DNA of 64,000 nt, taken from the NCBI RefSeq assembly GCF_964026475.1, contig NZ_OZ032151.1, forward strand, positions 1,364,001 to 1,428,000, written 5' to 3'. The DNA is from Candidatus Tisiphia endosymbiont of Nemotelus nigrinus. GTDB lineage: Bacteria > Pseudomonadota > Alphaproteobacteria > Rickettsiales > Rickettsiaceae. This document shows positions 1 through 7,799 of the stretch, piece by piece. The translations under genes and the position numbers were made by a program. The first letter of the stretch is position 1. Each line of letters starts with the position of its first letter. Below the pieces are notes generated by a model. That model saw only the letters and a program-made list of their open reading frames with translations. It did not search any database and had not been told where the DNA came from.

Positions 1-61
1 TTGGGTCTATTTGATCCAAATACTCAAATCCTTTAGGCAAACTAGTTGTTTTATTTAACAT
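1..61 (-). CDS. N-terminal fragment of a probable D-Ala-D-Ala dipeptidase (M15/VanX-like), cut by window edge
   Basis: An ATG at 61-59 on the minus strand opens a frame of 20 codons that runs off the window. The visible residues, MLNKTTSLPKGFEYLDQIDP, resemble the start of M15D dipeptidases, which often begin with a phrase like LPxGFVYLDEVDP. Such enzymes hydrolyse D-Ala-D-Ala and act on cell-wall dipeptides. No catalytic residues fall within the window, so the call rests on 20 residues only. The region in front of it (62-219) is A+T-rich and could carry its promoter. Confidence 0.4.
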   Translation of the reverse strand, partial: MLNKTTSLPKGFEYLDQIDP

Positions 62-219
62 ATATATATCTCAATTAAACTAATATTAAATATTTAGTGA
101 CAAAATTATTGTTAATAAAAAATAATAATTTATTATGCACTTTTCTACAAAACAATACAATATCTATATTATTGAATTGTTCTTGTGATAATATAACCAA
201 CTTAAATGGTATTTAGCTA

Positions 220-380
220 TAGCTAACTCGAATAAGTTCTAGATAATTCCTTTGTCATTACGAGGAGCTACTTTAGTAGCAACGAAGCAATTCAAAAAGT
301 GATTAGAAATGGATTGCCACGACCGCTCTCATGGTCTCGCTAATAGACGGAGACTATCTAAAACTCTAACGGGTTAGCTA
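220..380. repeat. SHELL-1 palindromic element with hairpin core
   Basis: Outer inverted ends TAGCTAACTCGAATAAG (from 220) and CGGGTTAGCTA (to 380), each bordered by TA (218-219 and 381-382). The inside holds the CORE hairpin, starting GTCATTACGAGGAGC near 255 and closing near 355. This is one of several SHELL-1 copies in the window; the rest of 62-569 holds only this, the next hairpin and A+T-rich sequence. Confidence 0.8.
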
Positions 381-402
381 TATTTGTTTCAACGAAAAGG
401 AT

Positions 403-484
403 GTCATTCCCGCGAAAGCGGGAATCTATAATATCTCAGAGTTTTCTGAGTACTATTTTATATCCTCGCCTACGGGGGAATGAC
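403..484. repeat. Hairpin repeat with GTCATTCCCGCG arms
   Basis: Imperfect palindrome: GTCATTCCCGCGAAAGCGGG at the left, CGCCTACGGGGGAATGAC at the right. It is the GTCATTCCCGCG type of dispersed hairpin. A related copy at 10703-10893 is split by a TATACTCAAAT palindrome. No gene is seen in it. Confidence 0.7.
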
Positions 485-569
485 AACTTACACTTGTTAT
501 GTTCTTTGTCATCTAATCCTATGGGCTTAATTATATTTTAAAATTTTATAAAAAAATTAGCAGATAATT

Positions 570-1205
570 ATGAATGAAATTCTATCAGTACCAAATGGTG
601 AAAGTAAAGTTCTACTACATTCTTGCTGCGCTCCATGTTCAGGAGAACTTATGGAAAAAATGTTGATGTCTAGCATTGACTTAACTATTTTCTTCTATAA
701 TCCCAATGTTCATCCTAAAAAAGAGTATAAAATTCGTAAAGATGAAAATATTCGTTTTGCTAAAAAAATGGGTATTAATTTTATTGATGCAGATTATGAT
801 GTGCAAAATTGGTTTGCTAGAGCAAAGGGTATGGAATGGGAGTCAGAAAGAGGTAAACGTTGCTCTATGTGCTTTGATATGCGTTTTGAACGTACAGCAC
901 TTTATGCCTATGAGAATGATTTTAAAGTTATTACCAGTTCTCTTCGTATTTCCCGCTGGAAAGACATGAACCAAATTAATGAATCGGGTATCAAAGCTGC
1001 TTCTCATTACGATGGAATAACTTACTGGACTTATAATTGGCGTAAATATGGAGGCAGTAGTAGAATGTACGAAATAGCTAAACGTGAGAATTTTTATAAG
1101 CAAGAATATTGTGGCTGTATCTACTCACTTAGAGATACCAATAATTGGCGTAAGTCAAATAACCGTGCTGAAATTGAAATTGGAGAAGAATATTATAAGG
1201 AATAA
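570..1205 (+). CDS. queH: Epoxyqueuosine reductase QueH
   Basis: QueH catalyses the last step of queuosine synthesis, reducing epoxyqueuosine in tRNA to queuosine; it is the iron-sulfur alternative to QueG. The 211-residue protein shows the expected cysteines: HSCCAPCS (C19, C20, C23), RCSMC (C98, C101) and YCGC (C181, C183). Length is usual for the DUF208/QueH family. ATG at 570 follows an A-rich leader with only a weak ribosome-binding site. The gene stands alone between repeats, with no other queuosine gene in the window, so it may serve salvage of an imported precursor or work with genes elsewhere. The family call is firm; the pathway context is inferred. Confidence 0.92.
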   Translation: MNEILSVPNGESKVLLHSCCAPCSGELMEKMLMSSIDLTIFFYNPNVHPKKEYKIRKDENIRFAKKMGINFIDADYDVQNWFARAKGMEWESERGKRCSMCFDMRFERTALYAYENDFKVITSSLRISRWKDMNQINESGIKAASHYDGITYWTYNWRKYGGSSRMYEIAKRENFYKQEYCGCIYSLRDTNNWRKSNNRAEIEIGEEYYKE

Positions 1206-1211
1206 AAAGAA

Positions 1212-1545
1212 AGACAAAAAGCAATCCAAATCTTAATATCTTTTCATCCTTTTGGATTGCTTCGTCGCAGCAAAGCTGCTCCTCACAATCTGATATATCC
1301 CCACGAAATCAATCAAGGTCGATTCCTTGGGATATAATTAAATGCAATGGTTGTAGCAATGGAAAAATAACACTTAATTTATTGTATTCAAGTAAAAAAA
1401 TAGACTTTTTCTCGTGGTATTTGCTTGGAAAAATTTTTGTGTACCTTGACTATATCCTATTATTGGTTCAATATATGTAAGTGATTTTTATTGTTTGTTA
1501 GCAACTAATTCCGTGGGGATATATCAGCTCGCAATGACGCTTGTG
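1212..1545. repeat. CORE hairpin, split by a 238-bp inserted element
   Basis: Arms GCAATCCAAA (about 1220) and TTTTGGATTGCTTCGTCG (about 1248-1265), followed by the usual GCTGCTCCTCNCAATGAC arm. That last arm is interrupted after CTCACAAT (1282-1289) and resumes at CTCGCAATGACG (1528). The interruption is the 1290-1527 element. Confidence 0.75.
1290..1527. mobile_element. 238-bp MITE-like element with 20-bp terminal inverted repeats
   Basis: Left end CTGATATATCCCCACGAAAT and the reverse complement of the right end, CTGATATATCCCCACGGAAT, differ at one base. Flanks are CTCACAAT (1282-1289) and CTCGCAAT (1528-1535), an 8-bp direct repeat with one mismatch. No reading frame of useful length lies inside, so it is non-autonomous. 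It sits in the arm of a CORE hairpin and is therefore younger than it. No second copy was found in the window. Confidence 0.75.
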
Positions 1546-1617
1546 TAGCATAATATTATACTGGACTGAAAAATCAAGACAAAAAAATAATAATTTTGTT
1601 TCCCATTTTTTCATTTT

Positions 1618-2106
1618 TCAAGCTGCAATTTGTTCATAATTTTGTATAGAATTTAGATAGACATTCATAGGTTTTTTGTAACCAATACTTGAATGAAATC
1701 TTCTATAATTATAGTGATTTATATAATCATCAATACCTCTCCTAAGTTCTTTAACATCTTTAAAATCGTTAATAAATATACAATTATATTTTAAAGTTCG
1801 AAAAAATCTCTCCATGATTATATTATCAATACTTCTTCCTTTACCATTCATCGAAACTTTAATGTTATGCTCTTGTAAAATTTGAATGTGTTCATTACTG
1901 GTATATTGACTGCCCTGTTCACTATTAAATATCTGCGGTGCAGAGTATTTGTTAAGTGCATCCTGCAATACTTCAGTTACCAAATTTACGTCCATACTAT
2001 TTGATAATTTATAACTCAACACAGCTCTGCTATGCCAATCGATAATTCCTGCCATGTACATAAATCCCGAATTAGTTCGAACATAAGGGTGAGTAGACTG
2101 AAGCAT
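1618..2106 (-). pseudogene. IS3-family transposase (orfB), C-terminal integrase-core fragment
   Basis: The frame holds the rve integrase core of an IS3-type transposase: GIIDWHSRAVLSY around residues 20-32, NSEQGSQYTS around 62-71 and MERFFRTLKY near 98-107. The N-terminal helix-turn-helix half is missing and the first dozen codons come from the intron 3' end. The position of the second catalytic aspartate (usually HSDQGSQYTS) is glutamate here. The product is not expected to be active. The intron boundary lies near 2090-2100, where transposase-like sequence (RTNSGFMYM) begins. Confidence 0.8.
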
Positions 2107-2165
2107 TACAGCTTCAGCCCCTCTCAGAACGGTGCGTGAAACCTCTCAGCTCACACCGCTCCCAC
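2105..2165 (-). ncRNA. Group II intron domains V and VI
   Basis: Read on the minus strand this is GAGCGGTGTGAGCTGAGAGG, then TTTCACGCACCGTTCT (hairpin, domain V), then GAGAGGGGCTGAAGC and a short hairpin (domain VI). It matches the familiar bacterial domain V layout. It overlaps the end of the maturase frame. With the 5' intron half gone it cannot splice. Confidence 0.7.
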
Positions 2166-2861
2166 CATTTTAGCCTTTGGATATATTCCTAATTTCCAAT
2201 GTATAAAAGCTTCAGGATTATGATTTGCTAATCTATTTAGATATTCTCTTGCACGTCTTTTATGCCATGCAAGTTTCTTATATTTTCTCCTAACCCACTG
2301 CACCAAATACCAATTCAGGTGCTTCCATATGTTGTGCATTGCCGATGGATAAAACTGCCCATAATAGTTATACCAACCTCTTAACTCAGCTTTAAACATT
2401 TCCGAAAGTTCAGATAAGGACTTGTCATTCTTAAGCTGAATGTGCCAACTCCTTATGGTTTGTATGATTGCTTTCTTAGAGTTATTACTTATCGCAGGTA
2501 AGAAATTTGGATGAACCATGCCTTGTTTGTTTACACATCTTCTTGGTCTAAAACTATATCCGAGAAAGTCAAAGCTGATTCGTTCATATTCATTACGACG
2601 ATTATTGTCCTTACAATATATAATACCTGACTTATCAGGATGTATCGTAAGACCACATTCCTGGAATCGTTGTCTAATAACTTGTAACACATATTCTGCC
2701 TGTTTTTGACTCTGACAATGGAGTAAACCATCATCAGCATAACGACAAAATGCTACACTTGGCATTTCTCTTCTTACCCATGCATCAAATACATAATGTA
2801 AAAATAAATTTGCTAATATTGGACTTATCACTCCTCCTTGAGGTGTTCCCTTATCGCGCAT
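2151..2861 (-). pseudogene. ltrA: Group II intron reverse transcriptase/maturase, 5'-truncated
   Basis: The 236-residue frame starts within the reverse transcriptase domain at RDKGTPQGGVISP. It continues through the catalytic YADD (CRYADDGLLHC, about residues 40-50), FDFLGYSF, and the group II maturase domain (LRGWYNYYGQF). Full maturases are about 400-500 residues, so the fingers and palm start are lost; upstream sequence switches to A+T-rich IS3 sequence at 2862. It would lack reverse transcriptase activity. The intron had inserted into the IS3 element whose transposase tail follows downstream. Confidence 0.85.
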
Positions 2862-3136
2862 AATAATATTTCTTTTGTCATTTTTTATCCTAATTTTTTC
2901 TTATTATTTTATCTTAATTAGGAAACTAATACCTCTTTTTTTCTGTCCATTTTTTTCAGTCCATTATAAAATGGAAAAATTTTAGTGATTATTTCTCGCG
3001 GAGTAAACACCAATATCTAGCTCGTTTATGTCACTACTAAACTAATACTAAACTACAACTGTAGTACTAGGGTACATAACAATTATCTTTTATCTAAATT
3101 TTCAAAAAAATAAAAAATAGCATCAGTATTTTTAAC

Positions 3137-3319
3137 TAACCTGGATATTGCATGAAGGTATCAATATTTATCTCTGAACCCCTTGTAATATAAGGAGTTT
3201 GGAAGAATTGCACAAAAATACAAATTGTATATTTAAAATTTTATATATTTTAGCCTGTAGTCCTCATGAGACAAGGGCTAGCATAATTGGTTCATTTCTA
3301 TCATGCAATATCCGGGCTA
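3137..3319 (+). repeat. 184-bp MITE, copy 1
   Basis: Ends TAACCTGGATATTGCATGA and, inverted, TAGCCCGGATATTGCATGA. Internal hairpins include GAACCCCTTGTAATATAAGG. A second copy in the opposite orientation is at 7603-7786. Both are bordered by TA. The open frame that crosses it has no support as a gene. The rest of 2964-3487 is A+T-rich with no gene seen. Confidence 0.75.
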
Positions 3320-3487
3320 AATTGTTAGGAAGAGTTAATGATACCGTCATACTTCCTCCCTGTGAAAAACGGTTAAAAATAGACTATTTTGTAGGTCAAA
3401 TTTAGGGGCTTTTAACAAAAAATAGTAATGAAATAGTAATGGAAATTCTTTTAGAAAATAAAAAAACTCTAGAAAATCCTTTAGGGT

Positions 3488-3564
3488 TGGTGAAACCGGA
3501 GGGATTCGAACCCCCGACCTAGTGATTAGGAATCACTCGCTCTATCCTGCTGAGCTACGGCTTC
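3488..3564 (-). tRNA. tRNA-Arg (anticodon CCT)
   Basis: The minus strand folds into a cloverleaf: acceptor GAAGCCG pairing with CGGTTTC, D-arm around GCTCAGCAGGATAGAGC, anticodon stem AGTGA/TCACT with loop TTCCTAA (anticodon CCT), T-arm GGGGGTTCGAATCCCTC, discriminator A and an encoded CCA. It reads AGG arginine codons. It lies 42 bp upstream of the M23 lipoprotein stop codon, on the same strand. Confidence 0.95.
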
Positions 3565-3606
3565 TCTTCGCACTATTTCTAGAGAATAAGCATTATAGCA
3601 AAGTTT

Positions 3607-4464
3607 TTAACAGTTACAAGCGTGTGATATGAAATCGAATGGATCGACATGTTTGTCATTGAGCCGGATTTCAAGATGCAAATGCTCCCCCGTACTATTA
3701 CCGCTATTACCTTGTACCCCAATAATCTGGCCTTTGATAACCATATCTCCTTCTTTTACGTGTATTTTTTTTAAGTGAGCATATTTTGTAATAAATTTAT
3801 CTGAATGTTTTATTTCTATCAAATTTCCATAAGCACTTTTTCGCTTTACGGTAATAATGATTCCGTTAGCAGAAGCATAAATGGAAGAGTCTTGGTATCC
3901 TTTTAAGTCTGTTCCACAATGGAACTTCTTTTGTTTTTTCCTATGATGTTTACGTATGCCGTAATGACTAGTAACCTTTACATTGTATTGTGGTAACATT
4001 ATAGGAATAGTGGCAGTTAGCTTATCTAGTTGTCCCAACTCATCAATATTATAAGAACTATTTTTATTACTAGCTTTTTGAACAAATTGTAATTCTTTTT
4101 GAGATAGGAACTTATACTTACAATGTAACTTTAGCAACAAGTCTTTTATTTTTGTTGATTTAATCATTGCCTGACTATTAATTGCTTGGTTATTAATATT
4201 TTTAGCTCTAATAGCTTTAAATTTTTGTAAAAAAGCCTTGTTATATTTTTTATTATTAATAATAAGACCAAAATTTTTTGCATAGATGCAGTTATTTTTA
4301 CTTAGTGCTGCCAAATTATATTGTATAATTAAAGTGCCGTGATTTAGTTTATGATCTTTTTGTAATTGTTGTGCAGTGATGTTTAAAAGCGTCTTGTTGG
4401 TAGATGAGGTGCTACATCCTTGTAGGAATAATATAGTTAATAATAGTATAAAGGACTTAAGCAT
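3607..4464 (-). CDS. M23-family metallopeptidase lipoprotein (NlpD/LytM-like)
   Basis: A predicted envelope lipoprotein of 285 residues. Residues 1-17 form a signal with lipobox LQGC (lipidated C17). The C-terminal LytM/peptidase M23 domain (about 160-280) carries the zinc and catalytic pattern: H182 and D186 in HCGTD, H230 in KYAHL, and H261/H263 in EHLHLE. The motifs are complete, so an active peptidoglycan endopeptidase is possible, or an amidase activator like NlpD. No LysM domain is visible between; that region (20-155) is lysine- and asparagine-rich and not recognised. The start lies 8 bp after the permease stop, so the two are probably co-transcribed. Confidence 0.85.
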   Translation of the reverse strand: MLKSFILLLTILFLQGCSTSSTNKTLLNITAQQLQKDHKLNHGTLIIQYNLAALSKNNCIYAKNFGLIINNKKYNKAFLQKFKAIRAKNINNQAINSQAMIKSTKIKDLLLKLHCKYKFLSQKELQFVQKASNKNSSYNIDELGQLDKLTATIPIMLPQYNVKVTSHYGIRKHHRKKQKKFHCGTDLKGYQDSSIYASANGIIITVKRKSAYGNLIEIKHSDKFITKYAHLKKIHVKEGDMVIKGQIIGVQGNSGNSTGEHLHLEIRLNDKHVDPFDFISHACNC

Positions 4465-4472
4465 TTATATCC

Positions 4473-5777
4473 TTATAAAATTTGTCTACATAACCTAAAA
4501 AGCCATTGCTTATACCAAAGAAAATAAACAGGTATTCCGCTTAATACAAATGAGATAGCTATTATTGTAACCTTTAATGGCGTTTCATAAATAATCCATA
4601 GGCAAAAGACAATTGATCCAAGGGCAATTAACCATTCATATATGGAAGATTTTTCTGATTTTGTTAACAATAATTTTAAAAAAGCTATGCTACAAGCTAG
4701 ATATACAAATAAAAAAGAGATAACTGAAAAATCAATTATGTCGGTAACTTGTTCCGATAAATCTTCATTGGTTGTACTAATCAATAATGCTAATATTCCA
4801 GTACAACTTATGACTAAACTCCAAATTGGAGCACCATTTTTATTTTGTTTAGCAAAAAAAGATGGCATTAATCCGTCTTGGGCTAGTCCCAAAGAAATCT
4901 GTCCACTAATTAGTACCCAAGCGTTTAACGTTCCAATACAAATAATTGAGGCAATCAAAGAAATAAGTATATGCCACTGACCACCAAAGATTATTTGGGT
5001 AGCATCTACATAAGGAGCTTTAGAATGTATTAAATCTTTTGGTGGGATTAAACCAATTATTCCAACACTATTAATGAAATACAAAATAGCAACACAAAGC
5101 GTACCTATTACTACGGCTCTTGGTATTGTTTTCGATGGGTTAATTACCGAACCAGCTTGAGCAGTTGCTGACTCTAAACCAATGAATCCCCAAAATGTTA
5201 ATAATGTTACCTTACCAATAATTTGAGAAAAAGTTAAATTATTTATTTGCTTATCTATAACAAAATTGTTACTATCAAAATGATATAATGCGGTAACTGG
5301 CACTACTATTAGTGGAATAAATTTTAACATTGTTAGTATGAATTCAGCCCTTCCTGCTGCTCCTATACCTTTAAGATTTAGCAACATAATAGCAAATAAT
5401 AATAATATTTGCAAAATTAAGCATATAAAACTATTATTCACCCCAATTAAAGGTGTTAGATATGTAATAGCTGAAATCACCACTACAGCCGTACTAACCC
5501 ATGAGATAACCCAATAAGTCCAACCGGTGAAAAATGCTACATCGTTGCCAAATGCCTTTTTTAAATAAACATGTGGTCCGCCTGTTTGTGGGAATCGTGA
5601 ACAAAGTATAGCAAATAGCAGCGCTAAAATTACAGCACCGCACGAAGATATTACCCCTCCAACTAAACTAAAAATACCGAATGGTGCTAAACTTGCTGGT
5701 AATATTAAAACGCTGGTACCAACTTGGCTACCAATAACTAAAGCAAAAACTGACCAAAAACCGAGCTTCTGTGACAT
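4473..5777 (-). CDS. APC-superfamily amino-acid permease
   Basis: Inner-membrane amino-acid transporter with about 12 hydrophobic segments, of the amino acid-polyamine-organocation type. The first helix has KLGFWSVFALVIGSQVGTSVLILP, and GWTYWVISWVS, LTFWGFIGLESAT and LNAWVLISGQISLGLAQDGLMP follow as in APC permeases. Substrate cannot be assigned; relatives in Rickettsiales are often annotated as putrescine/ornithine antiporters. I place the start at ATG 5777 (434 residues), just before KLGFW. The frame extends to an ATG at 5831, but those 18 codons read through a CCTGAAATAAGTTCAGG palindrome of dispersed-repeat type. The M23 lipoprotein follows 8 bp downstream. Confidence 0.88.
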   Translation of the reverse strand: MSQKLGFWSVFALVIGSQVGTSVLILPASLAPFGIFSLVGGVISSCGAVILALLFAILCSRFPQTGGPHVYLKKAFGNDVAFFTGWTYWVISWVSTAVVVISAITYLTPLIGVNNSFICLILQILLLFAIMLLNLKGIGAAGRAEFILTMLKFIPLIVVPVTALYHFDSNNFVIDKQINNLTFSQIIGKVTLLTFWGFIGLESATAQAGSVINPSKTIPRAVVIGTLCVAILYFINSVGIIGLIPPKDLIHSKAPYVDATQIIFGGQWHILISLIASIICIGTLNAWVLISGQISLGLAQDGLMPSFFAKQNKNGAPIWSLVISCTGILALLISTTNEDLSEQVTDIIDFSVISFLFVYLACSIAFLKLLLTKSEKSSIYEWLIALGSIVFCLWIIYETPLKVTIIAISFVLSGIPVYFLWYKQWLFRLCRQIL

Positions 5778-5850
5778 ATAATCCTGAACTGTATGAATAA
5801 ACCCTGAACTTATTTCAGGAGACCTCAGCATCCGTAATGGCAGTCAATAA

Positions 5851-6037
5851 CTCACCTTACGCATAACCCCCATGACAATTTAAAAATTGCAGAAAAGTAC
5901 AAGACGCTATTAGCGAAACCACGTAGTGGTTGTGGCAATCCACATTCATTAGATTGCTTCGTCGCTACTAAAGTAGCTCCTCGCAATGACTCTGTGCTGT
6001 TTTCCCTATGGCTTTCAAACTCCATGCGTAAGGTGAG
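5851..6037. mobile_element. SHELL-2 element copy 1, with 7-bp target duplication
   Basis: Ends CTCACCTTACGCATAACCCC and, inverted, CTCACCTTACGCATGGAG. Inside, the CORE hairpin runs from about 5914 (GACGCTATTAGCGAAACCAC) to 5993 (CTCCTCGCAATGAC). Direct repeats TCAATAA flank it exactly (5844-5850 and 6038-6044). Other copies: 11632-11892, 42350-42523, 43313-43494. The stretch to 6223 holds part of a SHELL-1 right end (GGGTTAGCTATA near 6140) and no gene. Confidence 0.85.
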
Positions 6038-6305
6038 TCAATAAAAAAATAGTAATTTAACTTAAATCTTACAATTATTTTGTCGGCTCACGCTTCCTCG
6101 TAATAGGCGTCAGTTACTATGGCTAAAATCTTTTCGGGTTAGCTATATCCTAAATCAGTAAAAGAGTCAATCACTTATCGTTAACAAGCTAGCATAAGTT
6201 CTAAAGTTCATATATAATGCCTGCTAGGAGACTTTCGGAAATAATTAAAGTAATCTATATTTGGCTCTTTTTGGCTGCTAATAAACAGGATTTTCTTGAA
6301 ATAGG

Positions 6306-6594
6306 TATACTCAAATGATTTAGACACTGTTAACAAAGCTTATTTAATTGGTGAATAAAGTCTTTTTTGCTGCAAATTATAAGATTTTTTTGAAATAGGT
6401 ATACTATTCCGGCAAAAATCTTATTAATTTTCGCTAAAAAATCCATTAATTCATCAATCAAATAAGCTTTGTTAACAGTGTCTAAAGAATTGTTTTTTGA
6501 AAATATCAGGGATTCGCATACTCACGTACTATAGTACGCTGCGTGTTCTAGCCCCTCATTTTTAAATCCAATTCTTCAAATCATTTGAGTATAC
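6306..6594. repeat. TATACTCAAAT palindrome, copy 1, inside the CTAG MITE
   Basis: Left TATACTCAAATGATT and right AATCATTTGAGTATA are inverted; internal arms include GCATACTCACGTACTA near 6516 and CCAATTCTTCAAATCATTTG near 6568. Other copies are at 10724-10840 (right end eroded) and 33546-33696. The left arm is split after GATTTA by the 164-bp MITE. Confidence 0.8.
6321..6484. mobile_element. 164-bp TA-MITE, copy 1
   Basis: Terminal inverted repeats TAGACACTGTTAACAAAGCT at both ends, extending with few mismatches to about 37 bp, with TA at each border. Copies at 29115-29278 (inverted) and 62800-62963 have the same 164-bp length. It has no coding frame. Removing it and one TA restores TCAAATGATTTAAAGAATTG, close to the expected arm of the host palindrome. 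Confidence 0.9.
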
Positions 6595-6708
6595 ACATCC
6601 TATCAAAAATCCTATTTTATTCTCGCCGAAAAATAGCTCAAAATATAATTAATTAGTCATCTCCGAAAGTCTCCTAGGACAACAAAATTCCCAGTGAAGA
6701 GATTTTTT

Positions 6709-7554
6709 ATGAGGCTGTGTTTTGGTTTAGATTCTCATCTATACGATAATGATATTAAAGATCATGAGAGTGATAATGACAATCCATCAATTTTGCAGAC
6801 CACTAAGAATTTAGATTTTTATAGATATAAAATTACTATTGAATATTTAGGAACTGCTTTTGTTGGTTGGCAGAAGCAGAGTGATGCTGTATCTATTCAA
6901 CAAACATTGGAAGATGGGATATATAAATTTACCGGTGAAATAGTAACCGTACACGGAGCTGGTAGGACTGATGCAGGGGTGCATGCTTTAGGGCAAGTAG
7001 CACATTTCGATTTAATGAAATATATGCATCCTTATAAAGTTATGCAGGCTATCAATTATTTTGTGAGATCTTATAATATAGCGGCAGTTGATTGTGTTCT
7101 AGTAGACAGAGATTTTCATGCAAGATTTTCTGCTCTAGAACGTCATTATGTCTATAAAATTATCAATAGACCTAGCCAAGTTATAATAGATTTAAATCGT
7201 GCTTGGTGGATAAAATACCCTCTTGATGTTGAAGCAATGAGATGCGGAGCTTCCTTCCTTGTAGGACATCATGATTTTAGCTCCTTTAGGGGGAAGTTTT
7301 GCCAAGCAAAGTCACCTATAAAAACCTTATCCGAGTTAATTATTACCCAGAAAAACGAAGAAATAAAAATATATTTTTCTGCTCGATCTTTCTTACACAA
7401 TATGGTTCGAAATATTGTTGGTAGTTTAGTATTAGTGGGACGTAATATATGGCAGGAAGATGATATCCAAAAAGTTCTGGATGCTAAGAAAAGAGAAGCA
7501 GCAGGAGCAAAAGCTCCAGCATGTGGTTTGTATTTCCTTAGAGTTGACTATTAA
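6709..7554 (+). CDS. truA: tRNA pseudouridine(38-40) synthase TruA
   Basis: TruA isomerises uridines 38-40 in the tRNA anticodon arm to pseudouridine. The TruA fold begins at [20 protein letters not shown] and includes the catalytic-aspartate motif [14 protein letters not shown], then RHYVYKI and [17 protein letters not shown] near the C-terminus. ATG 6709 is preferred: GAAGAG lies about 8 bases upstream. GTG 6694 is also in frame. Either start leaves some 38-43 residues, rich in D, N and H, before the conserved domain; usual TruA starts almost at it. The gene starts only about 30 bp from the end of a nested repeat block, which may have replaced its original leader. Confidence 0.92.
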   Translation: MRLCFGLDSHLYDNDIKDHESDNDNPSILQTTKNLDFYRYKITIEYLGTAFVGWQKQSDAVSIQQTLEDGIYKFTGEIVTVHGAGRTDAGVHALGQVAHFDLMKYMHPYKVMQAINYFVRSYNIAAVDCVLVDRDFHARFSALERHYVYKIINRPSQVIIDLNRAWWIKYPLDVEAMRCGASFLVGHHDFSSFRGKFCQAKSPIKTLSELIITQKNEEIKIYFSARSFLHNMVRNIVGSLVLVGRNIWQEDDIQKVLDAKKREAAGAKAPACGLYFLRVDY

Positions 7555-7602
7555 CTTAATCGCTACTTCAAAAATTGTTTAAATAACTTTTAAAGTAATG
7601 GT

Positions 7603-7786
7603 TAGCCTGAATATTGCATGATAGATAATAAACCAATTGTTCTAGTCCTTGTCTCATGAGGGATACGGGCTAAAATATATAAAACTCTAAATATACAATT
7701 TGTATTTTTGTACAATTCTTCCAAACCCCTTATATTACAAGGGGTTCATAGGTAAATCTTGATACCTTCATGCAATATCCGGGTTA
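7603..7786 (-). repeat. 184-bp MITE, copy 2
   Basis: Ends TAGCCTGAATATTGCATGA and, inverted, TAACCCGGATATTGCATGA. It is the reverse-oriented counterpart of 3137-3319, sharing the CAAGGGGTT hairpin and the CTCATGAG segment. It fills the gap between truA and the copper chaperone gene and could act as a shared 3' hairpin for these convergent genes. Confidence 0.75.
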
Positions 7787-7799
7787 GAATGAATAGTAA

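Larger units (their letters stand above)
1562..2963 (-). mobile_element. IS3-family insertion sequence relic containing a truncated group II intron
   Basis: Outer ends TGGACTGAAAAATCAAGACA (from 1562) and, read on the minus strand, TGGACTGAAAAAAATGGACA (from 2963) are inverted repeats of IS3 type. Read on the minus strand the order is: left end; ATG at 2881 opening a few codons that could be orfA (MTKEILL); an abrupt join near 2861 into the middle of a group II intron reverse transcriptase; intron domains V and VI; then the C-terminal half of the IS3 transposase. A deletion therefore removed most of the IS3 5' half and the 5' half of the intron together. Confidence 0.7.
6224..6677. mobile_element. 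CTAG-flanked MITE copy 1, hosting two further nested elements
   Basis: Ends GAGACTTTCGGAAATAA (from 6228) and, inverted, GAGACTTTCGGAGATGA (to 6673), each bordered by CTAG (6224-6227, 6674-6677). The two outer arms match the intact 167-bp copy at 8318-8484 in reverse orientation. Between the arms lies the TATACTCAAAT palindrome (6306-6594), itself split by the 164-bp TA-MITE (6323-6482). Confidence 0.85.

Noticed and set aside
1618..2861. An active group II intron or IS3 element
   Set aside because: The intron lacks its 5' half and the transposase its N-terminal half, and the second catalytic acid is E rather than D.
3199..3405. A 68-codon open frame on the plus strand
   Set aside because: It runs through the 184-bp MITE and its flank; its sequence is explained by the repeat and there is no ribosome-binding site or family match.
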